Source of the DNA: Caprella mutica
Taxonomy: Eukaryota > Arthropoda > Malacostraca > Amphipoda > Caprellidae
Length of the DNA: 64,000 nt
Reading direction: 5' to 3'
NCBI GenBank assembly: GCA_947561585.1
Contig: CANNZV010000256.1
Coordinates: forward strand, 186,001-250,000
Shown: piece by piece, positions 12,601-27,600 of the stretch
How the letters are laid out: each line of letters begins with the position of its first letter
How positions within the stretch are numbered: position 1 is the stretch's first letter
Translations under genes and position numbers: made by a program
The notes under the pieces: generated by a model
Seen by the model: the letters and a program-made list of their open reading frames with translations, nothing else
The model's database searches: none
Told to the model about the DNA's origin: nothing

Positions 12601-15600
12601 TGAGGGATAGGTTACTGGGGTTAAGCAGTTCTCCAATTAAAATTAAGAAAATTTACAATCCAATACAACAAGGATATAAGCATTAAAGATGGTTCAGAAT
12701 GTTCCCGATAAATTGACAAGAAATGGAGTGTTTGAGAAACCATTGCACTTGCAGAATGTGACAGCTTGGTGCGGTCTGAGTTGGCATAGTCCATGTTACA
12801 TTCTTTTTTAAAGATGCCGAAACTGCAAATACTTGATCATTAAACTCCAACGTCTACATTGAAATGTTAGATATTTTATAATGACTGACGACAATAATCC
12901 TGACGTTTGGATCCAACAGGACTGTGTAATCGTACACACATCCTGTACTAGATTGGTTGAAAAATCAAATCAAGGACAACGTTATTTCGCACTATACTGA
13001 TAATACCTGGCCAGTTAGGTCTGTAGACCATTCACCTTAGAAATTTTTCTCTAGATATAAGTTAAAGAAGAGGTATTTAAATTGAAATGAAACATGATTG
13101 CAGACTTGAAGCAAGTAATACGTGATGTAATCAAGATTCATCAGTTGCAGTATAGTCACTAATTTTAAAAAGAAAAAGATTAATCTCTGTATTAAGCAGG
13201 ATGGTGGCCATTTAGAGCACTTGTTATAAACTGAATAAAATTTGAGAATATACTCTTTCATGTGAATTTTATTTTACATATCTACATCAGTTACTTTTTA
13301 AGTTATAAGCATTTTCTTTTGACTAGATATTTGTTTGTCATTCTGTATCTTAGGAATAATTCCTAGTTGCCTATTAAAACTTCTACTAAAAAGGTGAATT
13401 TAAATTAGAAGTTACTAATCAAATAAAAAAAGTAAATCATTTGTTCTACTAACATTTATTTTTTTAAGGTACGTACGGTTAACACATTGTTGTTATAGTA
13501 GCAAACTCATTATCATTAGTCATTATAATGCATGAATTCTCAATATAATTGATTCTGTATATTCATATTATATTCACTAATATATTTTTCTTCTTTAGCA
13601 AAATAATCAACTGCATTAGATATATAATGTGACTACTTGATATAATTATTCACCTTTAACTTTGTTTTGTTATATAGGTAGCAAAACAATGATTAAAATA
13701 TTAAAAAAGTTGATACGTTAAAACTATATTTTATCAATTACAAAAAATATATTTTGAATTTAACATTACTTATGAATTAATTCATTTTAGATTACTGTTA
13801 CATTATTTTTACTATACCCAACAACATCTCAAATAGTTTGAATTGCTTCTTCAAATTTCTAATGTGACTAAATTCATATTACGTACTCTATTGGTCTTAT
13901 TAAAGTAACAAATATCTTCTCTTCAAGTGATACACAAGAATCATTTACAGGGTGACCCACAACTTACTATTAATATACATATCGTATTTACAGGGTGGCG
14001 CAAAAAAAAAGGAAACCCATTTTCAAATTAGTTTATTTTACAAACTATCAGAGATAGAAATTTTTTAAAAACATGGTTTTATTCGTTTACTTTTTTTGCA
14101 TCTATTCATATGATTTGTTAAGAGTTACGATTAAAATTGAACATCCTGCAGCGAAATAAAAAAGGTACTTAAAAATGGCTTGCGCGAGCACGAAATAGGC
14201 AAATAAATTAAAAATGATAGGAATAATTTATTTCCATATGGTAGTAGTAAAAATTTAATCCTAAAATTTTTCATTCAATTAACGTTTTGGTTATTGACTC
14301 TTTCATTCATGGAAATACATCTTCATCACCAATCACGATATCTTCTACAAAATGTGCATTTTTTTGCAGAAACCATTTTGCAAAATTTAGACGGTGCGGT
14401 AAATCAGTTCTAAGAGTTCGAGCCTTACATGCTTCTTGAAAGGATGATATCTCAAATCGTTTTCAACAATTTAATGAAATGTGTCTTGAATGATATTTAA
14501 TTCTTACCATCTGAATTATATTTTTGTATTATCAATAAGCTATTCATGAAAAAGATTAATGTTTTCATGTGTTCATTCTTTTCTGCTGCGACATGATAAC
14601 TTTTTGTTAAAATTTAAAGTGGTTTCTTCAGTTTTGAACTAATTAACATTTGTCAATACAGTTTTATAGTTTGTGGAAGTGAAAGCGTTGTTCAAAATAA
14701 GGTTGAACCTGCGTAAAGCTTATAGTGTTTAAAAAAATTGTCACAACAAAAACTCTGTTCTTTTGAAAGCTGCATTTTGAGGGTTTCGAATAGGATATAA
14801 AAATTAACGGCGAAATGATTTTATAAAGATATCAATTTTACCTTCAAAAAACAACTTTCAAATGGTAATTAATTGTTTTATCTTCTCTTATTTGTTACAA
14901 AAAATAATAGAGTTTAATGTTTTTACATCCATATAAAATGAAGTATACCTCTTATGATTTTTTTCATATATTTCATGCTCGCGCAAGCCATTTTTAGGTA
15001 CTTTTTTTAAATTCACTGTAGAATATTCAATTCTTGTCGTAACTTTTAGAGATTATCAAGCTAGATGCACAAAATTTGAACGAATAAAATTGTGTTTTAA
15101 GAAAATTTCTAGCTTTGATAGTTTGTAAAATAAACTAGTTTGTAAATGGGTTTCCTTTTTTTTCCGCCACCCCGTATAAGTATAGTTAAAAAATGAGTTG
15201 AAGTAAATTTGAAAATTAGATTTTTTCATATATTCATTCTACCACCGTCATTGCTTTAGATTGTACGTGTACAAATTTGGTACACTTTTTTGTGGGTCAC
15301 CCTGTATAGTAAATGTAGTGTCCTGAATAAAGAAGTATCCTGTATAGTGTATAGTGAACAAATTTTCTTTAGTCTGTCATAAAATAGCCATCAATTTCTA
15401 AAACTGATGGCCATCCACGGATGAATCAAGAAAATTTGTTCATCATACTACCTTACTCAGGACACTAAATTCACTATAGAGGATTTTATTATGGAGGAGA
15501 TCTACTGTATTTCACTTATCAGATTGAAGAGGAGTGGCAGGAAGAATAGTTCACCCTTAATCCTTTGTAATTGTAAAAGTCATTAATGAAATAATGGCAA

Positions 15601-18600
15601 TATCTAATATTCTGAACAATGCAATCATTAATTTACAAACAAATTAAATCTGCAATAATCATTTTTCAAATCTGTAATTGTCAAAATTTGATGATTAAAT
15701 CACTTTCATATTGAATGAAAGATTGAAACCATGAGATTTTTTATTTTAGGTAATCCATTTGGTTAAATTATATAATGACCATTATTTAGAGTCTAGACAT
15801 TTTAAATGACTTGTAAATATTATATTTTTTTTGAAAAGTAAATAAATAACAAGATGTTTTAATGTATTACCGTCTTGCTTTGCCTTTCTGTTTGCAGTGG
15901 ACTTCTAATGAGAAGAAAATTAAAATAGAACACAATTTCTTTATATGAAACTTATAGCAACACAAATAATCGAAATTGAACAAACTATATATTATCCGAT
16001 GTCTTGAATAGCATGTTTCTTCACAATTAATTAATTTAATTAGAATAAGAGTACCAATCATGGTCGAGTATCGCTTAATTGGCTGAAAAATATTATTCTA
16101 TCAATAATGATTTATAAAGTAATTAGTGTATTTTACCGATAAAAGTATCGGTTCTTCAATGGTTATGAAGTACCCATTATTAGGTTACTTTTAGTGAATT
16201 CAATTCAATTTACGTTTCTGCAAAAGATGTATTTCTTTACATCAAATACTTTTAAATATTTAATAATAATATAGTAATCAAAATAGCATATAAATGTTTC
16301 CCTGTGCGTATCATGGTTACATTTTTCATTTTTAATACCTGTCTTGTATAATTCCGAATCTGAGAGTTGCGACCCAAAATTAAATAAATGATAATGATTA
16401 TTTTATTGAATAAGACATTAGTACAATAGAAAAAGAAAAGAAATAACATTAAAAAATATTCAAGCCCTTTCGAAGTTCTATACATAGAACTTCTTGGACA
16501 TACGACTGGTATTACAAGGATAAATTTGTGTTAAGGACCTCCTTCTGGGAAATCTTAATAAATTTATAAACTGAAGATGAATATTATATCATTCGAAAGA
16601 TTTAAAAAAAAATAGAAGGATGATTACTTTTTACGTGGTTTCACTTGCTCTTCAATTTATAAATTTATTAGGATGAATTTATCATATAGGTATGTATTTT
16701 TTATTTCTTTTCTATGTTTAAAATTTTCATTATAGTTCATACCAAATTATAAGTCATTCAATAAAATGTTTAGCTCAAATTTAGGTGGCCGGAAATTCCG
16801 GTCTCTGAAAATTCGGTCTGGAAAATTCGGTCAAGGAAATTTCGGCCTCTTAACATAAATTGCCATAGTAGTAGTTTTTTGTATCCGGTAGTTTGTTGTA
16901 CTGCACACTAACAGGGAGGTTCGTGGTTCGGACAGAGACGAATTATCCTCCTAGAACCCAAAGTTGATATCTGATCAGTGAATTGGTTTTTAATCTGCAC
17001 TATTTTAAAAGAAGCTCAGTCTATCGGTTTGTCCCTCACTGAGTAAATGAATAATTGTTAGGGGAAACAATTTCTATATTTTCATCAATACATATTGTAA
17101 CAATGTTATTTTAAAGCATTATAAACGAGATAAAGATATGCAATGTAGCAATATAGTCACTCACATTGGTGTATAAAGTTGTATTAAAATTTGCAGGTTT
17201 TCTCTAGACTCCTCAAAGTTAACAATGGAATACATATACACTGTGAAGCTGTCAAATAGTATAAATAAAATAACCTTATAATTAGTAAATATACTGTTAA
17301 TTCATCACACTTGGTTATAAACCTGGAACAAAGATTAATATAATGCGTGAATAATTATTATTTACCAACGGTAGGATTTGGAACAAATCTTTTGCTAGCA
17401 TTTCTAAATATATGAAACAAATGAACTGTAACTGATTCCTACTAGGATGTGCAAGCTGCAGTATTTAATCAAACTAAAGTTATGAATAACTGCTTTAAAA
17501 TGAAAAATGTTCATGAAAGAGCATTGTATCCATCAACTAACATTTTATCTTATATTCGAAAGCTTGAAAGCAGGCATCTCGTTACATATCGCATCAATGG
17601 TTGGGCGCTCACTTTATAGCTTAGGCATTGACGATTTTTCTTCTGATAAAACCAGTAAAAAGCGAAGAGCATAAATGGGCTGAAAGTGATTCTGTTGTTG
17701 CTGATAGTGTCTTCATGTTAACCGAAAAAGTGTAACTGATAGTGACTGAACATGCAGGCATTTCCTCTTTGAGACTCAACAATGCATATTCAACTTCTGA
17801 CGTGTTAGACTGTATTAATGTTTAGAAAGTTATTACAAGTGACAGATTTAAACTGAATAAGAGAATTTCATTCTAGTTGTCGGTGGCGAACAGTTCGGTC
17901 TGTTCCATTTAAAGGTTTCAACATGACCGAAATAGGAGAGCACCATTACACTCATACGCCATTTTGAATCTAACTAACATTACTATTTTAGTTGTGTTCC
18001 TTTACTGTGAGGACGCTGCTCTTTTGTTCGATGTGGACATTGTTGCAATGAATGGAGGGTGTAAAACTCAAGTACGGAGGAATTTTTCATATCATTTGCT
18101 GCTGTACTGTTAAACATAATAATTAAAAAGAGGAGAAGTGTGCGCAAAATTCTGCTCACATAATTATAATTCACTTCAAGAAAATATTTATGGGAAAGAG
18201 TTTCGAAAGAGTCTAGTTTAAGAGCGATGAAATTTGAACAGGTTTTATCAAAACAGAAACATTGTATTATATCATTTCCCGTAAGAAATATTGTAATATT
18301 TTAGAATTGAACAATACCTCAAGTAAAAATATCTATCATAAATTGAAAGGAAATTAATAAAAGAAGATATCATTTTTTTTTGACCCTACCGCGTGAAAAA
18401 CTGACCCATCAAATTACAGGATGAGAATAGCGCAAGTTATCGGGGAAGGGTGTGAATTTTAGGTTATGATTGATGTAAAATTGATGTAAAATCGGCGTAA
18501 AAAGCTCTGTCAGAAAAATAAATTTTCGACGCACGAGTAGATAAAAACAGCCATTAACACTATAGTTGCCTTTCCAAAAAATATGATTCTTCTGGTTTAT

Positions 18601-21600
18601 ACTATATGTATTATTAAATTAATGTTATAATATGTTCATTAATGTTATAATATGTTCATTCATGTTTTAATAGAATAAAGTTAACCGATATAGATCACAG
18701 GTTCTAAATATTCTAAAAATAGAAAACAGGTTCTAAAGTATCTCAACTTAGAATTCGTAGGACCAATTTCCTTGATGATCTCGTTCTAGTTGACCTTCTT
18801 GAATAAATAATTAGATTATTCATCATTTTGATATATGTTCATATTTTGGAAATTTTTATATTCCGTCATTTTTATTCGAGTATTCTTTGAACATTATAAA
18901 ATCATTTACAGTATATATGTATGGTGCCCATTAATAAACTCTGCTCCATTAGCAAATCAAGGAGCTTAAACATTGTTTGAGCGTTACGTTTATTTGTTCT
19001 ATTCATGACATAGCTGTAGACAGGCATTAGTGGAATTCTCACTTTGAATTTAGCCGTAGAATCTACCTAAGATTAATCTGATTAATAATGCTCTGCCCCT
19101 CAATTCAGAGAGCATTTAGCAAACCTACGATGAAAACTGATTCTGTTGCCTATACTCTAAGCGGATTACAGCAGTGAATCAGTTTAATATTTAACTGCAT
19201 GCTGCTGGAATGACGATACATGCATTTGTAACAAATTAAGGCAATTATACGAGTTATGGCTGTATGCATAATTAGTTTCTAATTGCTTTACAAGTTATTT
19301 ATCTTTCGAAGAACTTTAAATGTGAAGTACAGGGTCTTTCATTTCAGATCCGGAAAAATTTACCATCTTACTTGAAAATCCAAAAATAAAATAATTTCAT
19401 GAACAACAAAATGTCCAAAAATTCTTTCTAAATACCCTGTACAGTTAATCAATACGAGAATCAATCTATCTCTTTGATAGCAGTTTGTTAGATATATCGA
19501 GAAAAAGATTATCTTTCTACTCATTTTAATCTTAACCTTTCCTGAAATATAGCAAAATGATTCATTTGACAGAAATTTAAACTGGTTCCATTTTATTAAA
19601 TTAAATTAGTTAACAGTTTCCAGTATACGTCGACGGGGAAGATGGTTATCAAATTTAACTCCGATTCTAAAAAATGGAGCAGTATAAAAATTAATCATGA
19701 AATATTTATACTCCAAACTATTAGTTATGACATGACGTAATTGTTCTCCAAATGATTCTACGGCGTCGATCATTCAATGGGTAGTTATTGGTATTTAGCT
19801 GTAATTTATGGCAATTTCTGCTTGCACGATAACCTGTAATCTGAAGTAACTGCATGCATGCATAGACGATATATGATCCTCTTTGGGAATATTTTTTGAA
19901 GAGCCATACATCACAAGAGAAATGGTAGCCCTTATTATTAATAAGGTGAACCGCTATTGTATTAAACAAATCCTTATAAAGTTATGATATATTTTGATTA
20001 TTGTACACTGATTCATTATCATTTAATAGAAAATTAGTATTTGCGACTGCTGTTCACGTGATTGTGACTCTTATGTATAATTGAAGCTACCATTTAAATA
20101 ATATCCCTCCATTAGAATCCTTCTACCATTGAAAATCTTATAATTCAAAAAATCCGTTCAAAAAACAGATAAAAACAATATCCTTAAAGGATGAGTATTC
20201 ATTCACACGAGGTATAACAAATACTATATATCGAGGAGGTAAGACCAGCATACAAAGTTTGTGTACATACAAACAGTGAATACGATTATCCTATGTCTGT
20301 ATCCCTTCAGCTTGGCAAGGAATGAATACTACAATATTATAAACAGTAATAATGTTATTGGTATGATTACCAGAGGACTATTGGCACTAACAACTCATGG
20401 GAATATTCAATATTACCATCGCCAGACAACAGTGTTATCCCGGACATAATATCATTATCCGTACACTTCCTCATATTTACTCCTTTTATATTTATCCAGT
20501 AAGTATTGAATAATATACTTGTTATATTATCTTTAGGGAGAACATGTTCAAGTTACAGAGAAGAATCTTCTTCATGAGAAGAATCAATGTATTCGAGAAA
20601 TAATGATATTGTTTACAATGGAATTTAAAACCCTGAGTATTTTCTATCATGTACTAAGTAGTGATAATTGTGTATGCATTGAATAACATGTATTAAAGGG
20701 AGTATCTAGCGAATATCTCAGGGTAAAAAATGAATAGAAACTCTCCGTTGAAGACCAATCATTTATTCAAATACTACAAATATCATTTTGTAATAGAATA
20801 TGTATGTTACCTGTATGTTTTTATAATTTTACTAAGACCAGCAAATAGGTACCTATAAGATGAAATCATAATAATAGATATAAATGAAATGACCAATTGA
20901 GGCTTTTATATACAAACATGAATTACCTATTAAACTGAGTAATGACATCGAAATTTCTTCTAATTTGATATATCCCTTGATTGGAAACATCAGTAAATGA
21001 TAATTAAGCAAAAATGAAACAATAATAATGTGTTATAGTTAGTTTGTTAGTTAAACAATTATATAGAATACAGCATAAGACTTCTCACTAGATACGGTTA
21101 TAGTTTATGAATGGTTATCTATTAGCCTTAGAGTTTAATGCATTTATTAAGACATAATGGATCATGCTTTACATATTTGTAACACCTACTTCTATACAAT
21201 AATGTTATTCACACGGAGATGAAGTTATGGTAAGGCCATAGAAGATTGAGGGTGGGTACTTTGTAATCTTAGGTATCTCCAATTTTACCTCTCTATGATA
21301 GTCTTAGGACAAGAATTAGTAGCTAGGCCACATAGATTATTTGATGTATGGAAGTTAATTTCAATAATTGGATTTTCGAGATCATTTTCAATTCCATGTT
21401 CGTGTAATTAAGTATTTAATGGTTTTGACCCATTATACGATTCATGAAATTCATTTGAATTCTACATACTATTGCATATACAAGGAAACGATTCACCAAT
21501 ACGGCTCCAGACTGATATTAATTATACTCTTTTACAGTTTCCAGTTGATTGAAACAAAGTTGGCAAAATGAATTTGTCGAGAAGAAGATGAAAATATATT

Positions 21601-24600
21601 ATAGGGTATTGTTTAGTAGACCATATTAACTCTGTTACAAGAAGAATAATACGAAACACCGCAGAGTATAATCATAATTAAATGGTTATAAGATATAGAT
21701 ATATATAAGATACATTTTGAACGTATATGAAAATGTATTACATAATTTAGGAATCGTATTCATTTAAAAATGATTGAAAATTGTGATTTGTATCCGTTAG
21801 CTTCATAAATAAAATTTGAATATTTAAAAGTGAGATACTTAAGAGTGAAATACTTAAAAGTGTAATACTTAGAAGTGTAATACTTAAAAGTGAAATACTT
21901 AGAAGTGTAATACTTAAGAGTGAAAAACTTAAAAGTGAAAAACTAAAAAGTGAAATACTTAAAAGTGAAATACTTAAAAAGTGAAAAATTTAAAAGTGAA
22001 ATACTAAAAAGTGAAAAACTAAAAAGTGAAATACTTAAAAGTGAAATACTTAGAAGTGTAATACTTAAAAGTGAAATACTTAAAAGTGAAAAACTAAAAA
22101 GTGAAATACTTAAAAGTGAAATACTTAAAAAGTGAAAAATTTAAAAGTGAAATACTAAAAAGTGAGATACTTAAGAGTGAAATACTTAGAAGTGTAATAC
22201 TTAAAAGTGAAAAACTTAAAAGTGAAATACTTAAAAGTGAAATACTTAAAAGTGAAATACTTAAAAAGTGAAAAATTTAAAAGTGAAATACTAAAAAGTG
22301 AGATACTTAAGAGTGAAATACTTAGAAGTGTAATACTTAAAAGTGAAAAACTTAAAAGTGAAAAACTTAAAAGTGAAATACTTAAAAGTGAAATACTTAA
22401 AAAGTGAAAAATTTAAAAGTGAAATATTAAAAAGTGAAATACTTAAAAGTGAAATACTTAAAAAGGGAAATACTTAAAAGTGAAATACTAAAAAGTGACA
22501 TACTTAAAAAGTGAAATACTAAAAAGTGAAATACTAAAAAGTGAAATACTTAAAAGTGAAATAACTTAAAATTAAAAAATTAAAAAACGAAATACTGAAA
22601 GGGAAATGGTCTAAGAAGTATATTAATACTGTGTGCGTGAACTATCCATACCAGACTATGGAGTTCTCTATTGAATTCACACACCTTCCTGCAGTCTAAT
22701 ATAGATATGAATGAGAGCCATTGAAGGACTGGAATGGACTGACGTTCACTGGAATAGAGCATCGTAAATCTCTCAAGGAATGCCATCACCAATGTGATGA
22801 CTCAGTGCTGTCATACCTACCTAGCAACTGGCTACTATTATTTACTTCTTGGATGTGAATTCATTATTCATTACTTATTATTATATATATTCATGAAGAG
22901 TCATGTGAATTCAGATATAAATTCCTTGTTCATTTCTTATCATTATATAAATTCATAAAATCTCATATTAATTCAGATATAAATTCATTGTTCATTACTT
23001 ATTATTAAAATGCTTACTTAATACTCATTATTAAAATATTTATCAGAGGATTTTTGCTTTCAAATTGATAACAGTCATTGATCATAAAGTATTTAATTAA
23101 TAATTACTTGGTGCAAGTTTACATGATATAACATACGGAAAATCTAGAAACATAATAAGAAGTGATAAATATTTTATGATTTCAAATTTGAGTTAGAAAT
23201 CACTACTATTTTCTCGAAATAAATTTTGGTTTTAAATTAAAATTTTCATTTTACAATATTTATTATAGCTTTTTAGATATTTCTTTATACATTTGTTTCT
23301 TATTTTATTGTAAATATATTAAAGGAAATTTCAAAATGAGCCGTATTTACTAATCTAACTGTAAAAATAAAAAGAATTACACTAATTAAAATGATATTAA
23401 TAAAAATAAAATGTTACAGTTACAATCTTATTAAAAATACTATAAACACAAATCTTTCTCTTATTTCCCTTTGAAAATATAAAAAGCAATTATTAAATTT
23501 AATTTTTGAAGACCGAATAATAGATAATTAAAAAATCAATGCTATTTTTGCAAGTTCAATAAAATGATGAATGCACGTTCTTTCTTATATATTCAAGTGT
23601 AGGAAAGGTGATAGATGATATTTAGTGCCATTTCTCCGCTAACGTATATAATGCAGAAAGAAGACAATATAATATTGTTAATCATTACCCAGGAGATTCC
23701 ACAAAATCCAATAACAGAAAACAGGAATTACTCATATGAAGAAAATGAGGATTAATAAAGATATTATCTTCTATTTTAGATCTATTAATTAGATTATTCT
23801 TTTTTTCAATGTATATTTAATATATTTATCCTGACTTGTTAATAATAAAATGTATCGTCTGTTTGAACAAATAATAAAAATATATTATTTTATTTTATCA
23901 GTTTTATATAATTTCCATTTTCAATATATATTTAATGTACTTCTTGTTTTAAATACTAAATACTGTCTTTTTGAACAAGTAATTAAAAATGTATATTTTA
24001 TCGTTTGAAACAATGTTCATATAATTTTCAACTGTATAAAAATTCTATAGAATTGAAATCAAACAGGCTGACTATAATATGGAGTAAATAATTCGATAAC
24101 ATGTTTAGTCTACAAATATGAAACTATATATCTATGGAATATATAAACCTGCTCAATTAAGTGGTCTGAATACGTTCAATTAAGGTTATAAGTACAGCAA
24201 AAATTGATCACAACACTATTTTTAATTCAAATCTGGAGCAATGCGGACATAAACTTTAATTATGTTACTAAAACATCATTTGCATCTTTACATATACGAA
24301 TAAACCCAAGCAACCAAGACACATTGTGCCAACATGGGCACTAGATGGTTATATGGGCAAGAGATGGTAGACTGAAAAGTGGAACTCTCATGGAATGTTA
24401 CCTTGGGAGAAGGTTGATTCAATGTGGCGAATCCATCCCATTAAATTGTCCTATTGGCCCAACATTATCAATATAAAGCGTATCAACATTATATGACTGA
24501 AACTGGATTAACATATCGGCAACATCTTGGGCCAAAATGGTTTCAACATAACAGCCCATTCTGTCACCATGTTGGCCCATTTTACAAATAACCACACAGT

Positions 24601-27600
24601 ACCAATATGATTTGTCAACCTAGTGCCCACATGGGCCCCATTAACTTGTGTTGCTTGGGAAGTAACAATTGTATGAAACTGTTTTTAATGATTTAATAAA
24701 TGAAATTATTGAATGATTTGATGATTCAATCGACAACATTGTAACCAATAGAAATTATGAATTATAAAATTAAGTACGCAGATATTATAGAAAGAAAGAT
24801 TATTTATTCAAAAAAAATATTTGAAATTAAGATTATTAATTCGATTTAAAAGAAGTAACTATATTTATTGTCAACCGCGAAATAAAGAATAAATGAATTC
24901 GATATTCAATGGTCAATTACTATATACCAAAAGAACAACTACCTTATCTATGAATATTAGAATAAATAAATATGTATAATATTAAAATAAGTTTGAGCAG
25001 ATTTCTTCCTTTTCAAAAATATCACACAGCTCATAAAATAAACAATCTATAATTTTTCTAAACGAGTGTTTTTTTTTTTTATTTATCTGTTTTTTTCCTA
25101 CTTTCAGGTAATCCACAGCGAGGGATCGAAAGACTGGATCCTGAAGATCAAGTATGCCCAGGTCAGGGACTCTGGAAAATACGAGTGCCAGGTCTCTACC
25201 AAACCTGTGATGTCTTACGTTGTCAAACTCAACATCTACGGTAAGATATAACATACGCCATTTTAACCCTTTAAATAATGGTAAATAAGGAAATAAAATA
25301 ATTTAACCTGGAAAAATACTTTCTTGTCCGACCTCATGGATATATTACATTTTTACGTAAACTAAAATATTACATGAACGTATCTATTAGAAAATTGTGT
25401 TTCTGACTCTCATATATTATCAAGATGTAATTAAAAAAAATTATTGATTTGAAATTTTAATACATAATCGAAAGTGAAGAACATTAATAAAATCCTAATT
25501 TTATTAATACTATTCATTAATTCTAGGCTTATATTTCATCTTCATCTTTAGAAATATAATCCCCATCATACGAGCCGATTAGGGAACAACATTACAGTCA
25601 ATATATTTTGCTTACTGTTTAAATATATGGATTAGAATACAATAATTAATATTATAATAATGCATTTAATACTAAAAAGCTGTACTTAATATTAGAACAC
25701 TGTATTTAATATTGGTACAATATTTATGAGTATTAAATTCATTTGATGATATACTCTAGAATAACAGTTCAAAATACTCGCTCATTAATTGTAGTCATGT
25801 GTTTTTTCTGGGAGGATTTTTTAAATAATTATCCCAGATTAGCAAAAACAGAAAAAAAACATTAAATATTACAGAAAAGAAGAAATCAATACCTTAATTA
25901 AGTCGGGAATCAAATAAAGCGTGTCCTCCAGCACTATATACAGATAGAAACTAACAACTGAACTAATTATATTAGTATTAGAATACTGTACTTAATATTA
26001 CATAGAATGATGTACTCATTAATAGAATACTGTACTTAATATTAGAATACTGTGCTTATTATTAGAATAATATAGCTGGAGTGGATGAATTCAATAATCC
26101 TCACAGAAACTTAATTCTTCATTTTAGTTATACAGGTAGGCCTTGCTTTAAGTACAACTCACTTTAGTAAAAGTTGTACTTATTTCGAGTCATGTTTCGA
26201 AATAAGAACCGTTAGTAGACATAGAAAACGGAGACAATTTTTGTGGTTATTTCACGGTAACTAAAAGAACATCAAAATTATAATCCCGACAATTATATTA
26301 GAAATAGTTGGTTCAGAAATTCAACATGTCCTATTTTAGGGTTAGTTCCGTGTTATTGCACGGTTCCATATTTCCGAACACGTGAAAGTCTTTATATAAT
26401 GATCATTATTTAACTTTGTTTTCAATTAGTATCCATGATACCAATTAGAATAGAAGTTAAATAATAATTATAATATATTCTTTTCTGTAGAACCAACCAA
26501 TAACTTGGAACTTAGTACCCTACTACCAAAAATATTTCATAGAGCATAAAATTGCTGTTTGTTAAATGTAGCACAATAATTATAGAAGTCTAAGTATCTA
26601 TTAATTACTCACATATACTGAGTGAGAGTTAAGCTATGGATGGATTTAAAAACATTTAATAAATGCACGACTTTAAACTTTTTCATCACAGTCACAAACA
26701 ATGAAAGACTGTATATTATTATTAATATGCTTATATGTATAGTACTCTAATAACTCTAAAACAAATTTTCTTTCTATAACTCATAGAAAATGAAATGATA
26801 TATATAATCAATTAATGACAATTACAAATTTCTTGTTACTTAGATTCGCTTTAGTTACCGTTTGGTAACTAAACTGAGTCGTGATTTGGTAACTAAAGCG
26901 GGGGATGCCTGTATGGAATAAATTATTGGCTCTTTACTAATATATTTAGTATTTATCAAAATATTCCTTGAAATAATTCCCTATGGTTTATAATAGAACT
27001 GTATCATGTGTATCAGCATAACTCGTTGATTGTTTAATCGAGATAGAAGACAATATAACAATATTAATTAATAGGTTGTTAAATGCAAGCTAGACAAGTA
27101 GGATACAGTTTTCGCATTTAATTGATTATTTTATTATATAGTAACATTCTGTATTAATAATGTATTTACTATCCGTGTATTTATCAAGTTATTTGACATG
27201 ATAATTGAAAAATACTGAAATGATCATACATTCATAATTTTTATACATAAAAATCAATGGTTTTTATGCATTTATTTTGTCTATTATTCTTGATCGCTTT
27301 TAATTACAGTATTAATAATAAAAATGAAATAAAACAAACAACTGAATTCCTATAGGAAGGAATTAATTCATAATTATGTTAGTGATTTCAGCACTGACAT
27401 TAAATGCATTGAATATATTAACCGTAGTCAAATATAACTAATAATTCAGAGCCTCAACACTGATTTTTCGTCGGATTGTTCTCATATATCGGCCTTTACT
27501 TAATTATATATTAATGCAATGTTGTGTGAGACGGAAAATGAATAATTGATTGTGAAATATAAAGTTATTTAGCTTAATAATAATGTAGTATAGTGTTCAT

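Noticed and set aside
25066..25251. Reading the dpr exon as a free-standing 61-codon frame from an upstream start
   Set aside because: The bases before 25108 are the poly-T acceptor tract; the exon is bounded by AG at 25107 and GTAAGA at 25241.
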